Source of the DNA: SIG565 sp045613385
GTDB taxonomy: Bacteria > Bacillota > Clostridia > Oscillospirales > Acutalibacteraceae
NCBI GenBank assembly: GCA_045613385.1
Contig: JAZLAW010000023.1
Coordinates: forward strand, 1 to 64,000
Direction of reading: 5' to 3'
DNA length: 64,000 nucleotides
How positions within the stretch are numbered: position 1 is the first letter of the stretch; the number at the start of each line of letters is the position of its first letter. The notes under the pieces are model-generated. The model had not been told where the DNA came from. It did not search any database and was given only the letters and a program-made list of their open reading frames with translations. The translations under genes and the position numbers were made by a program. This document shows positions 1 through 8,067 of the stretch, piece after piece.

Positions 1-44
1 TGAATCAAAATATTACCGTAGTATAAGCGTTTATAAGGAAAGTG

Positions 45-73
45 AATCGAACACCGATGGTTCGAATTTGGAA
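45..73. repeat. Dispersed hairpin repeat, copy 1
   Basis: A 29-base unit with a GAAC/GTTC inner stem recurs at 194-222 with four substitutions, two in the loop and two in the 3' flank. A shorter inverted piece (GTGTTCGATA) lies at about 117-126. Function unknown. The GGTTCGAAT core resembles a tRNA T-arm, so a decayed tRNA end is possible. Confidence 0.5.
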
Positions 74-140
74 AAATAAAATAATTACTGACGTAATTTG
101 AGCTGTTTTTAAAAAAGTGTTCGATAAGAGAAAAATAAAA

Positions 141-160
141 AGGCGACCGTAAAGTCGCTT
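141..160 (-). terminator. Intrinsic terminator downstream of tRNA operon
   Basis: On the minus strand a GCGAC/GTCGC stem with a six-base loop is followed by TTTTTATTTTT. It lies beyond the hairpin at 183-229, so it is probably a back-up terminator for the tRNA operon. Confidence 0.6.
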
Positions 161-182
161 AAATAAAGGGTTTATAAAGAAA

Positions 183-229
183 AATCACCTTCTAATCGAA
201 CACAAATGGTTCAGATTTGGAAGGTGATT
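183..229 (-). terminator. Long terminator hairpin after tRNA-Cys
   Basis: A ten-base-pair outer stem (AATCACCTTC/GAAGGTGATT) encloses repeat copy 2, which forms an inner GAAC/GTTC stem. On the minus strand it ends in TTTTTCTTT. It lies a few bases beyond the tRNA-Cys 3' end and is the likely end of the tRNA operon. Confidence 0.6.
194..222. repeat. Dispersed hairpin repeat, copy 2
   Basis: Second copy of the 29-base unit at 45-73, here forming the interior of the terminator hairpin at 183-229. Confidence 0.5.
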
Positions 230-233
230 ATGA

Positions 234-308
<75 letters not shown>

Positions 309-330
309 TTATTTTATTTTTAGTTTAATA

Positions 331-360
331 AAGGACGCTTAATTCTTTTAAGCGTCCTTT
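331..360 (-). other. Hairpin between tRNA-Gly and tRNA-Cys
   Basis: A perfect ten-base-pair stem (AAGGACGCTT/AAGCGTCCTT) sits directly after the tRNA-Gly CCA end. Its minus-strand tail is A/T-rich but lacks a clean T-run, so it may be a weak terminator or an RNA-processing signal that lowers tRNA-Cys output. Confidence 0.5.
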
Positions 361-435
361 GGAGCGGATTACGAGGCTCGAACTCGCTACCTCCACCTTG
401 GCAAGGTGGCGCTCTACCAGATGAGCTAAATCCGC
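360..435 (-). tRNA. tRNA-Gly (GCC)
   Basis: Cloverleaf on the minus strand with acceptor GCGGATT, anticodon GCC in TTGCCAA, T-arm GTTCGAG and an encoded CCA. Fourth gene of the tRNA operon. Confidence 0.95.
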
Positions 436-440
436 ATAAA

Positions 441-516
441 TGGTGCCTCCGATCGGAATCGAACCAATGACACGGGGATTTTCAGTCCCCTGCTCTACCG
501 ACTGAGCTACAGAGGC
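441..516 (-). tRNA. tRNA-Phe (GAA)
   Basis: Cloverleaf on the minus strand with acceptor GCCTCTG pairing CGGAGGC, anticodon GAA in CTGAAAA, and an encoded CCA. Third gene of the operon. Confidence 0.95.
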
Positions 517-519
517 ATT

Positions 520-596
520 TGGCGACCTGGATGGGGCTCGAACCCACGACCTCTAGCGTGACAGGCTAGCGTTCTAACCAGCTGAACTACCAGGCC
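520..596 (-). tRNA. tRNA-Asp (GTC)
   Basis: Cloverleaf on the minus strand with acceptor GGCCTGG, anticodon GTC in CTGTCAC, and an encoded CCA. Second gene of the operon. Confidence 0.95.
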
Positions 597-601
597 ACAT
601 T

Positions 602-677
602 TGGTGGGAACAACAGGGCTCGAACCTGTGACCCTCTGCTTGTAAGGCAGATGCTCTCCCAGCTGAGCTATGCTCCC
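602..677 (-). tRNA. tRNA-Val (TAC)
   Basis: Cloverleaf on the minus strand with acceptor GGGAGCA, anticodon TAC in CTTACAA, and an encoded CCA. First gene of the operon, about 50 bases downstream of its promoter. Confidence 0.95.
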
Positions 678-731
678 ACGACTGTGCCACGCGGTATTGC
701 TTCCTCTTGAAACTCACCAGCGACAAGCATT

Positions 732-760
732 ATATTACCACAAAGGAAATTAAATGTCAA
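732..760 (-). promoter_or_regulatory. SigA promoter of the tRNA operon
   Basis: Minus strand: -35 TTGACA (755-760), 17-base spacer, -10 TAATAT (732-737). A near-consensus promoter, as expected for stable RNA. Confidence 0.85.
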
Positions 761-787
761 CACTTTTTTATAATTTTTTTATTTTTT

Positions 788-1660
788 TTACTTTCGTGAA
801 AGCGCTGTCAATTCTGCCTTTGTGAACTTATAAATCTTATCACAGAAATGGCAGTTAATTTCTGCTTCTTCCATCTCCTCTGCCATACTTATAAGTTCTT
901 CTTTTCCCATACTAATAAGCGCTTTTTCTACTCGTTCCTTACTACAATTACATTTATATTCTATCTCTTGTTCGTAAAGAACTTCTACTTCGAAATTTTT
1001 AAGTGCGCGTCTTATTATATCTTCGGGTGTCATATTCTCATTTAGCATTTGTGTAACCGATTTTATATCCTTAATACCGTCTTCAAGCAAATCGATTGTT
1101 TTCTCTTCGGCGGCAGGTAAGAGTTGGATTATATATCCACCGGCAGTTTTTACGGTTAAATCAGGATTAACCAAAACACCCAAAGCGCATACTGTAGGAG
1201 TTTGTTCGCTCAAAGCATAATAAGCGGTGATATCTTCGGCAATCTCACCAGAAACCAGACCTACAGAACCATTATATGGTTCTTTAAGTCCTAAATCCTT
1301 AATAACATAGAGACTTCCATCGGTTCCCACTGCGCCGCCCACATCGAGTTTTCCTTTACTGTTAAGCGGAATCTCAACAACCGGATTTGTAACGTAACCG
1401 CGCACATCCCCTGTAAAATCAGCGACGGCTATAACAGAGCCGATAGGCCCACCACCCGAGACGCGCAGTGTTATGGTATTATCCTTGCCTTTAAGCATAT
1501 TGCCCATCATAGATGCGGCCGTAAGCAGTCTGCCAAGCGCGGCGGTTACAACAGCAGAAGTTGAATGTATCTGTTCTGCTTTTGCCACTATATCGGTTGT
1601 ATCAACGGCGGTTGCCATAACCTGTCCGTTACTTGTTATACATCTTATTAATTTTCCCAT
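788..1660 (-). CDS. hslO: Redox-regulated chaperone Hsp33
   Basis: A 290-residue Hsp33, the cytosolic holdase activated when oxidation releases its zinc. The zinc-binding cysteines are visible near the C-terminus as CxC (C237, C239) and CxxC (C270, C273), and the N-terminal substrate domain starts GKLIRCITSNG. The start at 1660 has AAGGTGT upstream; the reading frame extends further but that leader matches nothing in the family. It follows the methyltransferase by two bases, so the two are probably translationally coupled and share its promoter. The role is oxidative protein protection, sensible in an anaerobe that also carries rubrerythrin. Confidence 0.95.
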   Translation of the reverse strand: MGKLIRCITSNGQVMATAVDTTDIVAKAEQIHSTSAVVTAALGRLLTAASMMGNMLKGKDNTITLRVSGGGPIGSVIAVADFTGDVRGYVTNPVVEIPLNSKGKLDVGGAVGTDGSLYVIKDLGLKEPYNGSVGLVSGEIAEDITAYYALSEQTPTVCALGVLVNPDLTVKTAGGYIIQLLPAAEEKTIDLLEDGIKDIKSVTQMLNENMTPEDIIRRALKNFEVEVLYEQEIEYKCNCSKERVEKALISMGKEELISMAEEMEEAEINCHFCDKIYKFTKAELTALSRK

Positions 1661-1662
1661 AA

Positions 1663-2409
1663 TTACACCTTTCTTGCAACATACACGGCACGCGCACATT
1701 TATCATTTGGTTTTTTAAATGTATTTTCTCCGAAAACCTTTTCTAATTTGAGTCCTGCGGCACTTAATGCGCGAGAGAGTTGCTCGTGCATATAAACGCG
1801 TTCGCAAAAGCTTTCTGAAAAGCGGTCATAACTGCCGTTTTCCCGTCTCACGAAAAAGTCCATATTTATATATGTATATTTTTTGGCTCTGTCATAAAAA
1901 TTATCCCAAGTACAAAAAACATTGTCTTCTTCCAAAATAAATGTATTGTTCCCCAAAATGTTTTCTTGCTTATATTCTGTATTGACATCAAAAATAAAAA
2001 GGCAATCTTTTTCCAAAAAGAGTGATATTTTCTTAAATGAGCGTACAAGTTCCTTATAGCTGGTTATATGATTAACACTGTCAAGACAACATACCGCACC
2101 ATCCACTGTACCGTAGAGTTCAAGGTCTTCTGCCTTTTGACAAAGATAAAGAATATCCAAATTCTGTTTTTCGCTTTTTTCTTTTGCGACAGACAGCATA
2201 TCTTCCGACATATCGGCGCCAATAACGCTGATGCCACGTTTTGCAAATTCTATAGAAAATCCGCCCGTGCCGCATGCCATATCAAGAAGTAATGTGGGAG
2301 TCTTACTGTATTTTTTGAAAATTTCACAAAGATATTCTGTTCTATTTTCATAATCGACATCGCGTGTGAACATATCATAAAACAACGCAAAATCTGTGTA
2401 ACTACTCAT
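1663..2409 (-). CDS. Class I SAM-dependent methyltransferase
   Basis: A 248-residue methyltransferase with a Rossmann fold: motif I is LDMACGTGGFSIEFA, followed by an acidic strand end (IGADMS) and CCLDSVNH as the probable post-II segment. It looks like a small-molecule or general methyltransferase of the UbiE/Methyltransf_25 type; the substrate cannot be told. The start at 2409 is preceded by AGGTGAAGAA; an upstream in-frame extension is rejected. It has its own promoter and heads a two-gene unit with hslO. Confidence 0.85.
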   Translation of the reverse strand: MSSYTDFALFYDMFTRDVDYENRTEYLCEIFKKYSKTPTLLLDMACGTGGFSIEFAKRGISVIGADMSEDMLSVAKEKSEKQNLDILYLCQKAEDLELYGTVDGAVCCLDSVNHITSYKELVRSFKKISLFLEKDCLFIFDVNTEYKQENILGNNTFILEEDNVFCTWDNFYDRAKKYTYINMDFFVRRENGSYDRFSESFCERVYMHEQLSRALSAAGLKLEKVFGENTFKKPNDKCARAVYVARKV

Positions 2410-2432
2410 TTCTTCACCTACTTTTCTGGTAT

Positions 2433-2461
2433 ATTTTAGCATATAAAAATAATATAGTCAA
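2433..2461 (-). promoter_or_regulatory. Promoter of methyltransferase-hslO
   Basis: Minus strand: -35 TTGACT (2456-2461), 17-base spacer, -10 TAAAAT (2433-2438), just downstream of the ftsH terminator. Confidence 0.75.
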
Positions 2462-2466
2462 CAAAT

Positions 2467-2490
2467 AAACCCCACCTTTAAGTGGGGTTT
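2467..2490 (-). terminator. Intrinsic terminator of the ftsH operon
   Basis: Nine-base-pair stem AAACCCCAC/GTGGGGTTT with a six-base loop, starting a few bases after the ftsH stop codon. Confidence 0.85.
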
Positions 2491-2495
2491 AAATT

Positions 2496-4349
2496 TTATT
2501 CTGCGATTGATGTATTCATTATTTCTCTGAAACGTTCGCCATCTATCTTTTCGTTATGGAAAAGTTCATTAGCAACAACGGTCAATTTATCCATATTGTT
2601 TTTCAATATATCAATAGCCTTACTGTACTGCTTAGTTATTATTGATTCAATTTCTTCATCAATAGTAGCTGCAATTTTATCGGAATAGTTAGGTGTAGAT
2701 GAAAAATCTCTACCCAAGAACACTTCATTATTACCGTTGCCGTAGGTTACGAGGCCTAATTTTTCACTCATACCGAAACGGGTAACCATTTTTCTTGCCA
2801 AATCGGTAGCGCGTTCAATATCATTTGAAGCGCCTGTACATATATCATCCTGAGTAAGTTGCTCTGCGGCGCGACCGCCAAGCAAGGAACAAATCTGCTC
2901 AAGCATCTGATTACGGGATACATGGCCCTTTTCTTCGGTTGGCAAATACATTGTATAGCCTGCCGCCATACCACGCGGTATAATCGAAATCTGGTGTACA
3001 GGGTCCTGTGTCGGTAAAAAGAAAGATACAATAGCGTGACCTGCTTCGTGGTAGGAAGTAATCCACTTATCAGAATCTTTAACAACGTGGGATTTCTTTT
3101 CTGTACCCATAACAACCTTAATTGTAGCTTCTTCTATCTGCTCTTGTGTTATAGCCTTAAGTCCCTTACGTGCGGCAAGGAGAGCTGCTTCATTAAGCAG
3201 GTTTTCAAGGTCGGCACCCGTAAATCCTGCAGTTGATTTTGCAATAGTTTCAAGGGATACGTCCGGTCCCAACGGTTTACCGCGTGAATGAACCTTTAAA
3301 ATGTCTTCTCTGCCCTTTACATCGGGATAGTTTACCGTTATCTGTCGGTCAAAACGGCCGGGTCTCAATAACGCCTTATCGAGTATATCGGGACGGTTGG
3401 TAGCCGCCATAACGATAACCCCTTCATTTGCACCGAAACCATCCATTTCAACAAGCAACTGGTTAAGCGTCTGTTCACGTTCATCGTGGCCGCCGCCAAG
3501 ACCTGCGCCACGTTGACGTCCTACGGCATCTATTTCATCGATAAATATAATCGCAGGTGATTCTTTTTTAGCTTCTTCAAACAAATCTCTTACACGGGAT
3601 GCACCCACGCCTACAAACATTTCAACAAAGTCGGAACCTGAAATACTGAAAAACGGAACTCCCGCTTCACCTGCAACTGCACGGGCAAGTAATGTTTTAC
3701 CTGTTCCGGGCGGGCCAACAAGAAGAACACCCTTAGGAATTCTGGCACCCAAATCGTTAAATTTGGTTGGTGCTTTAAGAAAATCAACTATTTCTTCAAG
3801 TTCTTGTTTTTCTTCATCGGCACCTGCAACATCGGCAAAGGTTGTCTTTCGTTTATCGTTTGCACGTTTTGCCTTGGATTTTCCAAAGCCCATTGTTTTG
3901 TCCGGACCCATAGCACCGTTCATACGGCGTATAATAAAGAGCCAGAACACAACCATCAGTACAACCATAATTATAGTTGGTAACAAATCAACAATCCAGG
4001 AAGCCGCACTGCCGCTTTTATAATCCTGTTTAATGGTCATATCAGGGTTACTCTCGCGGTTAGCTTCATTTATTTCCATAACCTTATCATTGACATCGTT
4101 ATAGAATATGGATGGGTCGGCTACAGTATATCTATACGTCTTACCATCTGCACGTTTAACGTATTTGAGCTCACCGCTATAAAGATTAAGTTCATATTCT
4201 GAAATCTGATTGGTTATAACCATATCCACAATCTCATAATATTTTGTTTTGTTTGCCGTTTTAGTGCCGAAACCGGCAAAAGCTATTGCAGCAATAAGAA
4301 TAAGCGGTATACCTATATAAAGCAATACGCTTTTAAGGTTTTTCTTCAT
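2496..4349 (-). CDS. ftsH: ATP-dependent zinc metalloprotease FtsH
   Basis: A 617-residue membrane-anchored AAA+ protease that degrades unneeded or damaged membrane and cytosolic proteins. Transmembrane segments lie at about 8-27 and 118-140, flanking an extracytoplasmic domain. Walker A GPPGTGKT is at 212-219, Walker B IIFIDEID near 268-273, the SRH arginines are present, and the zinc site HEAGH is at 434-438. Length is slightly below the family average because the C-terminal tail is short. Last gene of the run tilS-hpt-ftsH, a classic Firmicutes order. Confidence 0.97.
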   Translation of the reverse strand: MKKNLKSVLLYIGIPLILIAAIAFAGFGTKTANKTKYYEIVDMVITNQISEYELNLYSGELKYVKRADGKTYRYTVADPSIFYNDVNDKVMEINEANRESNPDMTIKQDYKSGSAASWIVDLLPTIIMVVLMVVFWLFIIRRMNGAMGPDKTMGFGKSKAKRANDKRKTTFADVAGADEEKQELEEIVDFLKAPTKFNDLGARIPKGVLLVGPPGTGKTLLARAVAGEAGVPFFSISGSDFVEMFVGVGASRVRDLFEEAKKESPAIIFIDEIDAVGRQRGAGLGGGHDEREQTLNQLLVEMDGFGANEGVIVMAATNRPDILDKALLRPGRFDRQITVNYPDVKGREDILKVHSRGKPLGPDVSLETIAKSTAGFTGADLENLLNEAALLAARKGLKAITQEQIEEATIKVVMGTEKKSHVVKDSDKWITSYHEAGHAIVSFFLPTQDPVHQISIIPRGMAAGYTMYLPTEEKGHVSRNQMLEQICSLLGGRAAEQLTQDDICTGASNDIERATDLARKMVTRFGMSEKLGLVTYGNGNNEVFLGRDFSSTPNYSDKIAATIDEEIESIITKQYSKAIDILKNNMDKLTVVANELFHNEKIDGERFREIMNTSIAE

Positions 4350-4374
4350 TTAGTACATCCTTTCGAGAAATTAT

Positions 4375-4917
4375 TTATTTACTGTATACTTCGGGTTTGA
4401 GCACCCCAAGGTAAGGTAAATTTCTATACTTTTCATTATAGTCGAGTCCATAGCCTACAACAAATTCATTAGGCACCTGTGCACCCACATAATCAGCCTT
4501 TATATCTGCCTTGCGGTTTTCAGGTTTATCCAGAAACGCGCATATTTTAACACTGTTTGCATTCTTTCTCAGCAAAACATCTACAATATACTTAAGCGAC
4601 AGGCCTGTATCAAGTATATCTTCAACAACAAGTATATCATATCCATCGGGATTTATATCCAAATCTTTTTTAAACTGTACAACACCGGTACTTTGTGAGC
4701 CGTGATATGATGAAATAGCCATAAAGTCAATTTCGGCATCTATTGTTATATTACGCATAATATCCGCCATAAATACCACAGCGCCCTTAAGCACACTGAC
4801 AAGCAGGAGTTTTTTACCCCTATAGTCGTTTGAAATTTGTTCGCCGAGTCTTTTACAAATATCCTTTATTTCTTGCTCGGATATAAGTACCCTTTCGATA
4901 TCTTTCTCCATTGACAT
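4375..4917 (-). CDS. hpt: Hypoxanthine phosphoribosyltransferase
   Basis: A 180-residue purine salvage enzyme converting hypoxanthine or guanine plus PRPP to IMP or GMP. The PRPP loop VVEDILDTG is at about 97-105 and the flexible-loop motif SSYHGSQSTG at 69-78. Start at 4917 follows GGGGAT; an ATG two codons later is an alternative. Located between tilS and ftsH as in Bacillus; in that genus the three are co-regulated. Confidence 0.95.
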   Translation of the reverse strand: MSMEKDIERVLISEQEIKDICKRLGEQISNDYRGKKLLLVSVLKGAVVFMADIMRNITIDAEIDFMAISSYHGSQSTGVVQFKKDLDINPDGYDILVVEDILDTGLSLKYIVDVLLRKNANSVKICAFLDKPENRKADIKADYVGAQVPNEFVVGYGLDYNEKYRNLPYLGVLKPEVYSK

Positions 4918-4933
4918 TTTATTATCCCCAAAA

Positions 4934-6223
4934 CTAATTTAATATTTTTTGTGTATCTATTATAAAAATATTTTCCGTGTTTTTATCTACTTTGACACGT
5001 TCATCGACACCCGCACCATATACCCACACTACGCCTTTACGGTCGCTTATCACAGGTATTAACTCGCGCTCTTCTGCCGGTATTTTCATTTCATTGAAAA
5101 GTTTTTTGAGTGACTTTGTAATACCGCGTTTGTTAAGCCGTATCTTGTCACCGGAAAGTCGGGTCCTTACATTTAATTCACCGACTATTTTACCACAGTC
5201 AATACAACTATTTAATAACAAACTGTTAATTTTTTTTATATTTTCCTGTTTTATTTCGACTTTGAAATTAAAATCGGGTATATTCTCACCATCAGAAAAA
5301 CACAGAAAACCATTTTTTATTACCGCACTGACACCCGAAGGCAAAACCGTAGCACCGATATTTCCTATAGCGGTTTTATAAAGCAGTTCTAAATTAACGC
5401 TATCAAGACTGGCCGAAAAACTATTTTCAAAAAACCTTTTGAGCACTCTTTTTGCTATCGCAGGGTGCATATCTTTTAACTTTAATACATCGGCTCCTTT
5501 TGTGCTCACCGAAGCCAAAAACTGCTTTTCGGTTTCTTCTTCTAAAAACGAATTATCTTCCCGCAAAGTATCCGACATACGCATAACGGCATTTTCTAAG
5601 GAAGTGTTTATATTCTTCAAAACAGGTACTACATTATGACGTATCTTATTGCGCGTATATTCATCGGTAAAATTGGTACTGTCATTTACAAATTCTAAAT
5701 TATTACTACTGCAATAATCTTCGATTTCCTGCCTTGTACAATAAATAAGCGGTCTTATATACCCTTCTCTTACAGGCGGTATACCGCAAAGGCCTTTAAT
5801 AGCTGTGCCGCGTGTCATATTGAAAATAACGGTTTCTACCGAATCACTCGCAGTATGAGCCGTTGCAACTACACCGTGTTTCTCTTTTTCAAAAAACTCA
5901 TACCGTACGCGCCTTGCGGCAAGTTCGGTACTCTCACGCGTGTCTTTACATACCGCAACTATATCGGTACTCTGCACGGTGAGTTCAACACCCAATTCTT
6001 CACAAAATTTTCTTACAAACAGTTCATCTCTGTCCGACTCTTCACCGCGGAGATTATGATTAAGGTGTACTGCGAAGACACGGATGCCCAACTGCTCTCT
6101 CATAGAATAAAGACAATGAAGCAGCGCCACTGAATCGGCACCGCCCGAAAGCGCAACAGTTACTTCTGTTACACCACGGAGCATTCCATAATCTTCGATT
6201 GCCCTTAAAACTTTATTCTTCAT
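4934..6223 (-). CDS. tilS: tRNA(Ile)-lysidine synthase TilS
   Basis: A 429-residue enzyme that adds lysine to C34 of the CAU-anticodon tRNA-Ile so that it reads AUA. The PP-loop SGGADS lies at 26-31, with the C-terminal TilS domain (RLNKRGITKSLKKLFNE) near residue 370. The ATG overlaps the dnaB stop codon by one base (TAATG), which decides this start over a longer frame and implies translational coupling. Confidence 0.95.
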   Translation of the reverse strand: MKNKVLRAIEDYGMLRGVTEVTVALSGGADSVALLHCLYSMREQLGIRVFAVHLNHNLRGEESDRDELFVRKFCEELGVELTVQSTDIVAVCKDTRESTELAARRVRYEFFEKEKHGVVATAHTASDSVETVIFNMTRGTAIKGLCGIPPVREGYIRPLIYCTRQEIEDYCSSNNLEFVNDSTNFTDEYTRNKIRHNVVPVLKNINTSLENAVMRMSDTLREDNSFLEEETEKQFLASVSTKGADVLKLKDMHPAIAKRVLKRFFENSFSASLDSVNLELLYKTAIGNIGATVLPSGVSAVIKNGFLCFSDGENIPDFNFKVEIKQENIKKINSLLLNSCIDCGKIVGELNVRTRLSGDKIRLNKRGITKSLKKLFNEMKIPAEERELIPVISDRKGVVWVYGAGVDERVKVDKNTENIFIIDTQKILN

Positions 6224-7593
6224 TATCTGAACACATCCTGAGAAGCAAAGCGAGTAAATTGACCGTCCCAATACAAATCAACGGTAGTTAATTCACCGTG
6301 GCGGTTTTTAGCAACGATACACTCTGCTTTGTTTTCGTTCCCTTTTTCTTCATCATCGCCTTTTTCGCTATCGTAGTATTTTTCTCTGTAAAGGAACAAA
6401 ACAATATCTGCATCCTGTTCGATTGAGCCCGATTCACGAAGGTCGGCAAGGGCAGGTCTATGCGACTTGCCTTTTGTTTCGGTACCACGCGATAACTGTG
6501 CACAGGCTATTACGGGTATCTTCAAATCTTTAGCCATAATTTTAAGGTTACGGGTAATATCAGAGACTTCCTGTACTCTGTTTTCGGTACGCTTCGCAGA
6601 TTGCATGAGACCTAAATAGTCAATTATTACAAGGTCGGGTTTCTTACGCATACGCATTAATTTTGCCTTCATCTCTGGCACTGTAATACCCGATGTTTCA
6701 TCAAGGTAAATATCTGCTTTTGATAAATCAGCCCCTGCGTTACCAAGTCTTGTCCACTCTTCAGCTGTGAGTTCGCCCGTTCTGAGTTTTGTGCTTGTAA
6801 CCGATGCCTCGTTAGAAAGCAAACGCTGAGCCAACTGGTCACGGGTCATTTCCAAAGAGAAGAAGCAAACCGTCTTTTTAGACTTTAACGCAACGTTTCT
6901 CGCAATATTAAGCGCAAAAGAAGTTTTACCCATACCCGGACGGGCGCCGACAATAATCAGATCAGATTTATTAAGACCTGTGATTACTCTATCCAAGTCC
7001 CCGATTCCTGTAGGTATACCGATATAATCATCCTTGGTTTCGGGGTCGGTAATCTTGGTAAGGCGGTCGTAGGTTTCACCTTCAATAACGTCCTTAATAT
7101 GTGTAAGGCCTTCCACTTCTTTGCCTTGTCTTATAGCATAAATTTTTTCTTCTGCAGAATCGAGTAATCTGTCTGCCGTTGTATAGTTTTCACTGGCATC
7201 CTTAATGATTCCCTGCGCCGCAAGAATAAGCGCACGGGTATAATAACGTTCTCTGACAATAGAGGCATATGTAAGGATATTAGCCGCAGATGGTACCATC
7301 TGTATAAGTCGGGAAATATATTCCTTACCACCCGCTTCATCATAAACATTATCGTCTTTAAGTTTTTCGAGAAGTGTTACATAGTCTATTGTGCGGCTAA
7401 GTTCGAACATACTCGAAAGTGCCTTAAATATCTCTTTGTGTTGCGGAATATAAAAATACTCGGGTTTGATGGTACCTGCCACAAGCTCTATACTTTTGGG
7501 GTCAATAAGAATAGAACCTAAAAGTGACTGCTCGGATTCGGGTGAATAAGGCAGACGGTGCTCATCAAGATTAAAAATTGTTTTTTCTTCCAT
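6223..7593 (-). CDS. dnaB: Replicative DNA helicase DnaB
   Basis: A 456-residue hexameric replication-fork helicase (DnaC of Bacillus nomenclature). The N-terminal primase-interacting domain covers about 15-115. The RecA-like domain has Walker A GARPGMGKT at 216-224 and LVIIDYLGLM as Walker B. No intein is seen. It follows rplI, the usual Firmicutes order, and its stop overlaps the tilS start. Confidence 0.97.
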   Translation of the reverse strand: MEEKTIFNLDEHRLPYSPESEQSLLGSILIDPKSIELVAGTIKPEYFYIPQHKEIFKALSSMFELSRTIDYVTLLEKLKDDNVYDEAGGKEYISRLIQMVPSAANILTYASIVRERYYTRALILAAQGIIKDASENYTTADRLLDSAEEKIYAIRQGKEVEGLTHIKDVIEGETYDRLTKITDPETKDDYIGIPTGIGDLDRVITGLNKSDLIIVGARPGMGKTSFALNIARNVALKSKKTVCFFSLEMTRDQLAQRLLSNEASVTSTKLRTGELTAEEWTRLGNAGADLSKADIYLDETSGITVPEMKAKLMRMRKKPDLVIIDYLGLMQSAKRTENRVQEVSDITRNLKIMAKDLKIPVIACAQLSRGTETKGKSHRPALADLRESGSIEQDADIVLFLYREKYYDSEKGDDEEKGNENKAECIVAKNRHGELTTVDLYWDGQFTRFASQDVFR

Positions 7594-7617
7594 ATCTTTA
7601 TCCCTTATGTTTTATTT

Positions 7618-8058
7618 TTACGCCTTGACTTCTACTGTGAATTTTGCCGATATACCGGTATAAAGTTTTATCTCTGCGGTATATTCGCCGTAAGCCTTAA
7701 TGTCGGCCACGCTTAATTTTTTTCGGTCTATCTGGATACCGGTCTGTTCAGTTACCACAGCCGCAATTTCCTTCGATGTTACAGAGCCGAATAATTTACC
7801 GTTTGCTCCCGCTTTAGCGGTAAGAGTGAACTTTTTGCCGCCGAGTTCGGACGCTAATTTTTGGGCTTCCGCTATTTCTTCTTTCTTGTGATGTGCCGCT
7901 GCATCTTCACGACTTTTTAGCTCGGCTAAGGCTGCATTGTCGGCTTCTACCGCCAATTTCTTCGGGAAGAGAAAATTTCTTGCATATCCATCGGATACGG
8001 AACAGAGTTCGCCCTTTTTTCCGTGACCCTTCACATCTGCTAACAAAATTACCTTCAT
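7618..8058 (-). CDS. rplI: 50S ribosomal protein L9
   Basis: A 146-residue L9 with the typical MKVILLADVKGHGKKGE start, G-Y-ARNFLFPKKLA motif and C-terminal domain. The ATG at 8058 is preferred to a GTG nine bases upstream because AGGTG sits at proper distance from the ATG. Between gdpP and dnaB, the conserved neighbourhood. Confidence 0.97.
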   Translation of the reverse strand: MKVILLADVKGHGKKGELCSVSDGYARNFLFPKKLAVEADNAALAELKSREDAAAHHKKEEIAEAQKLASELGGKKFTLTAKAGANGKLFGSVTSKEIAAVVTEQTGIQIDRKKLSVADIKAYGEYTAEIKLYTGISAKFTVEVKA

Positions 8059-8067
8059 ATATATCAC

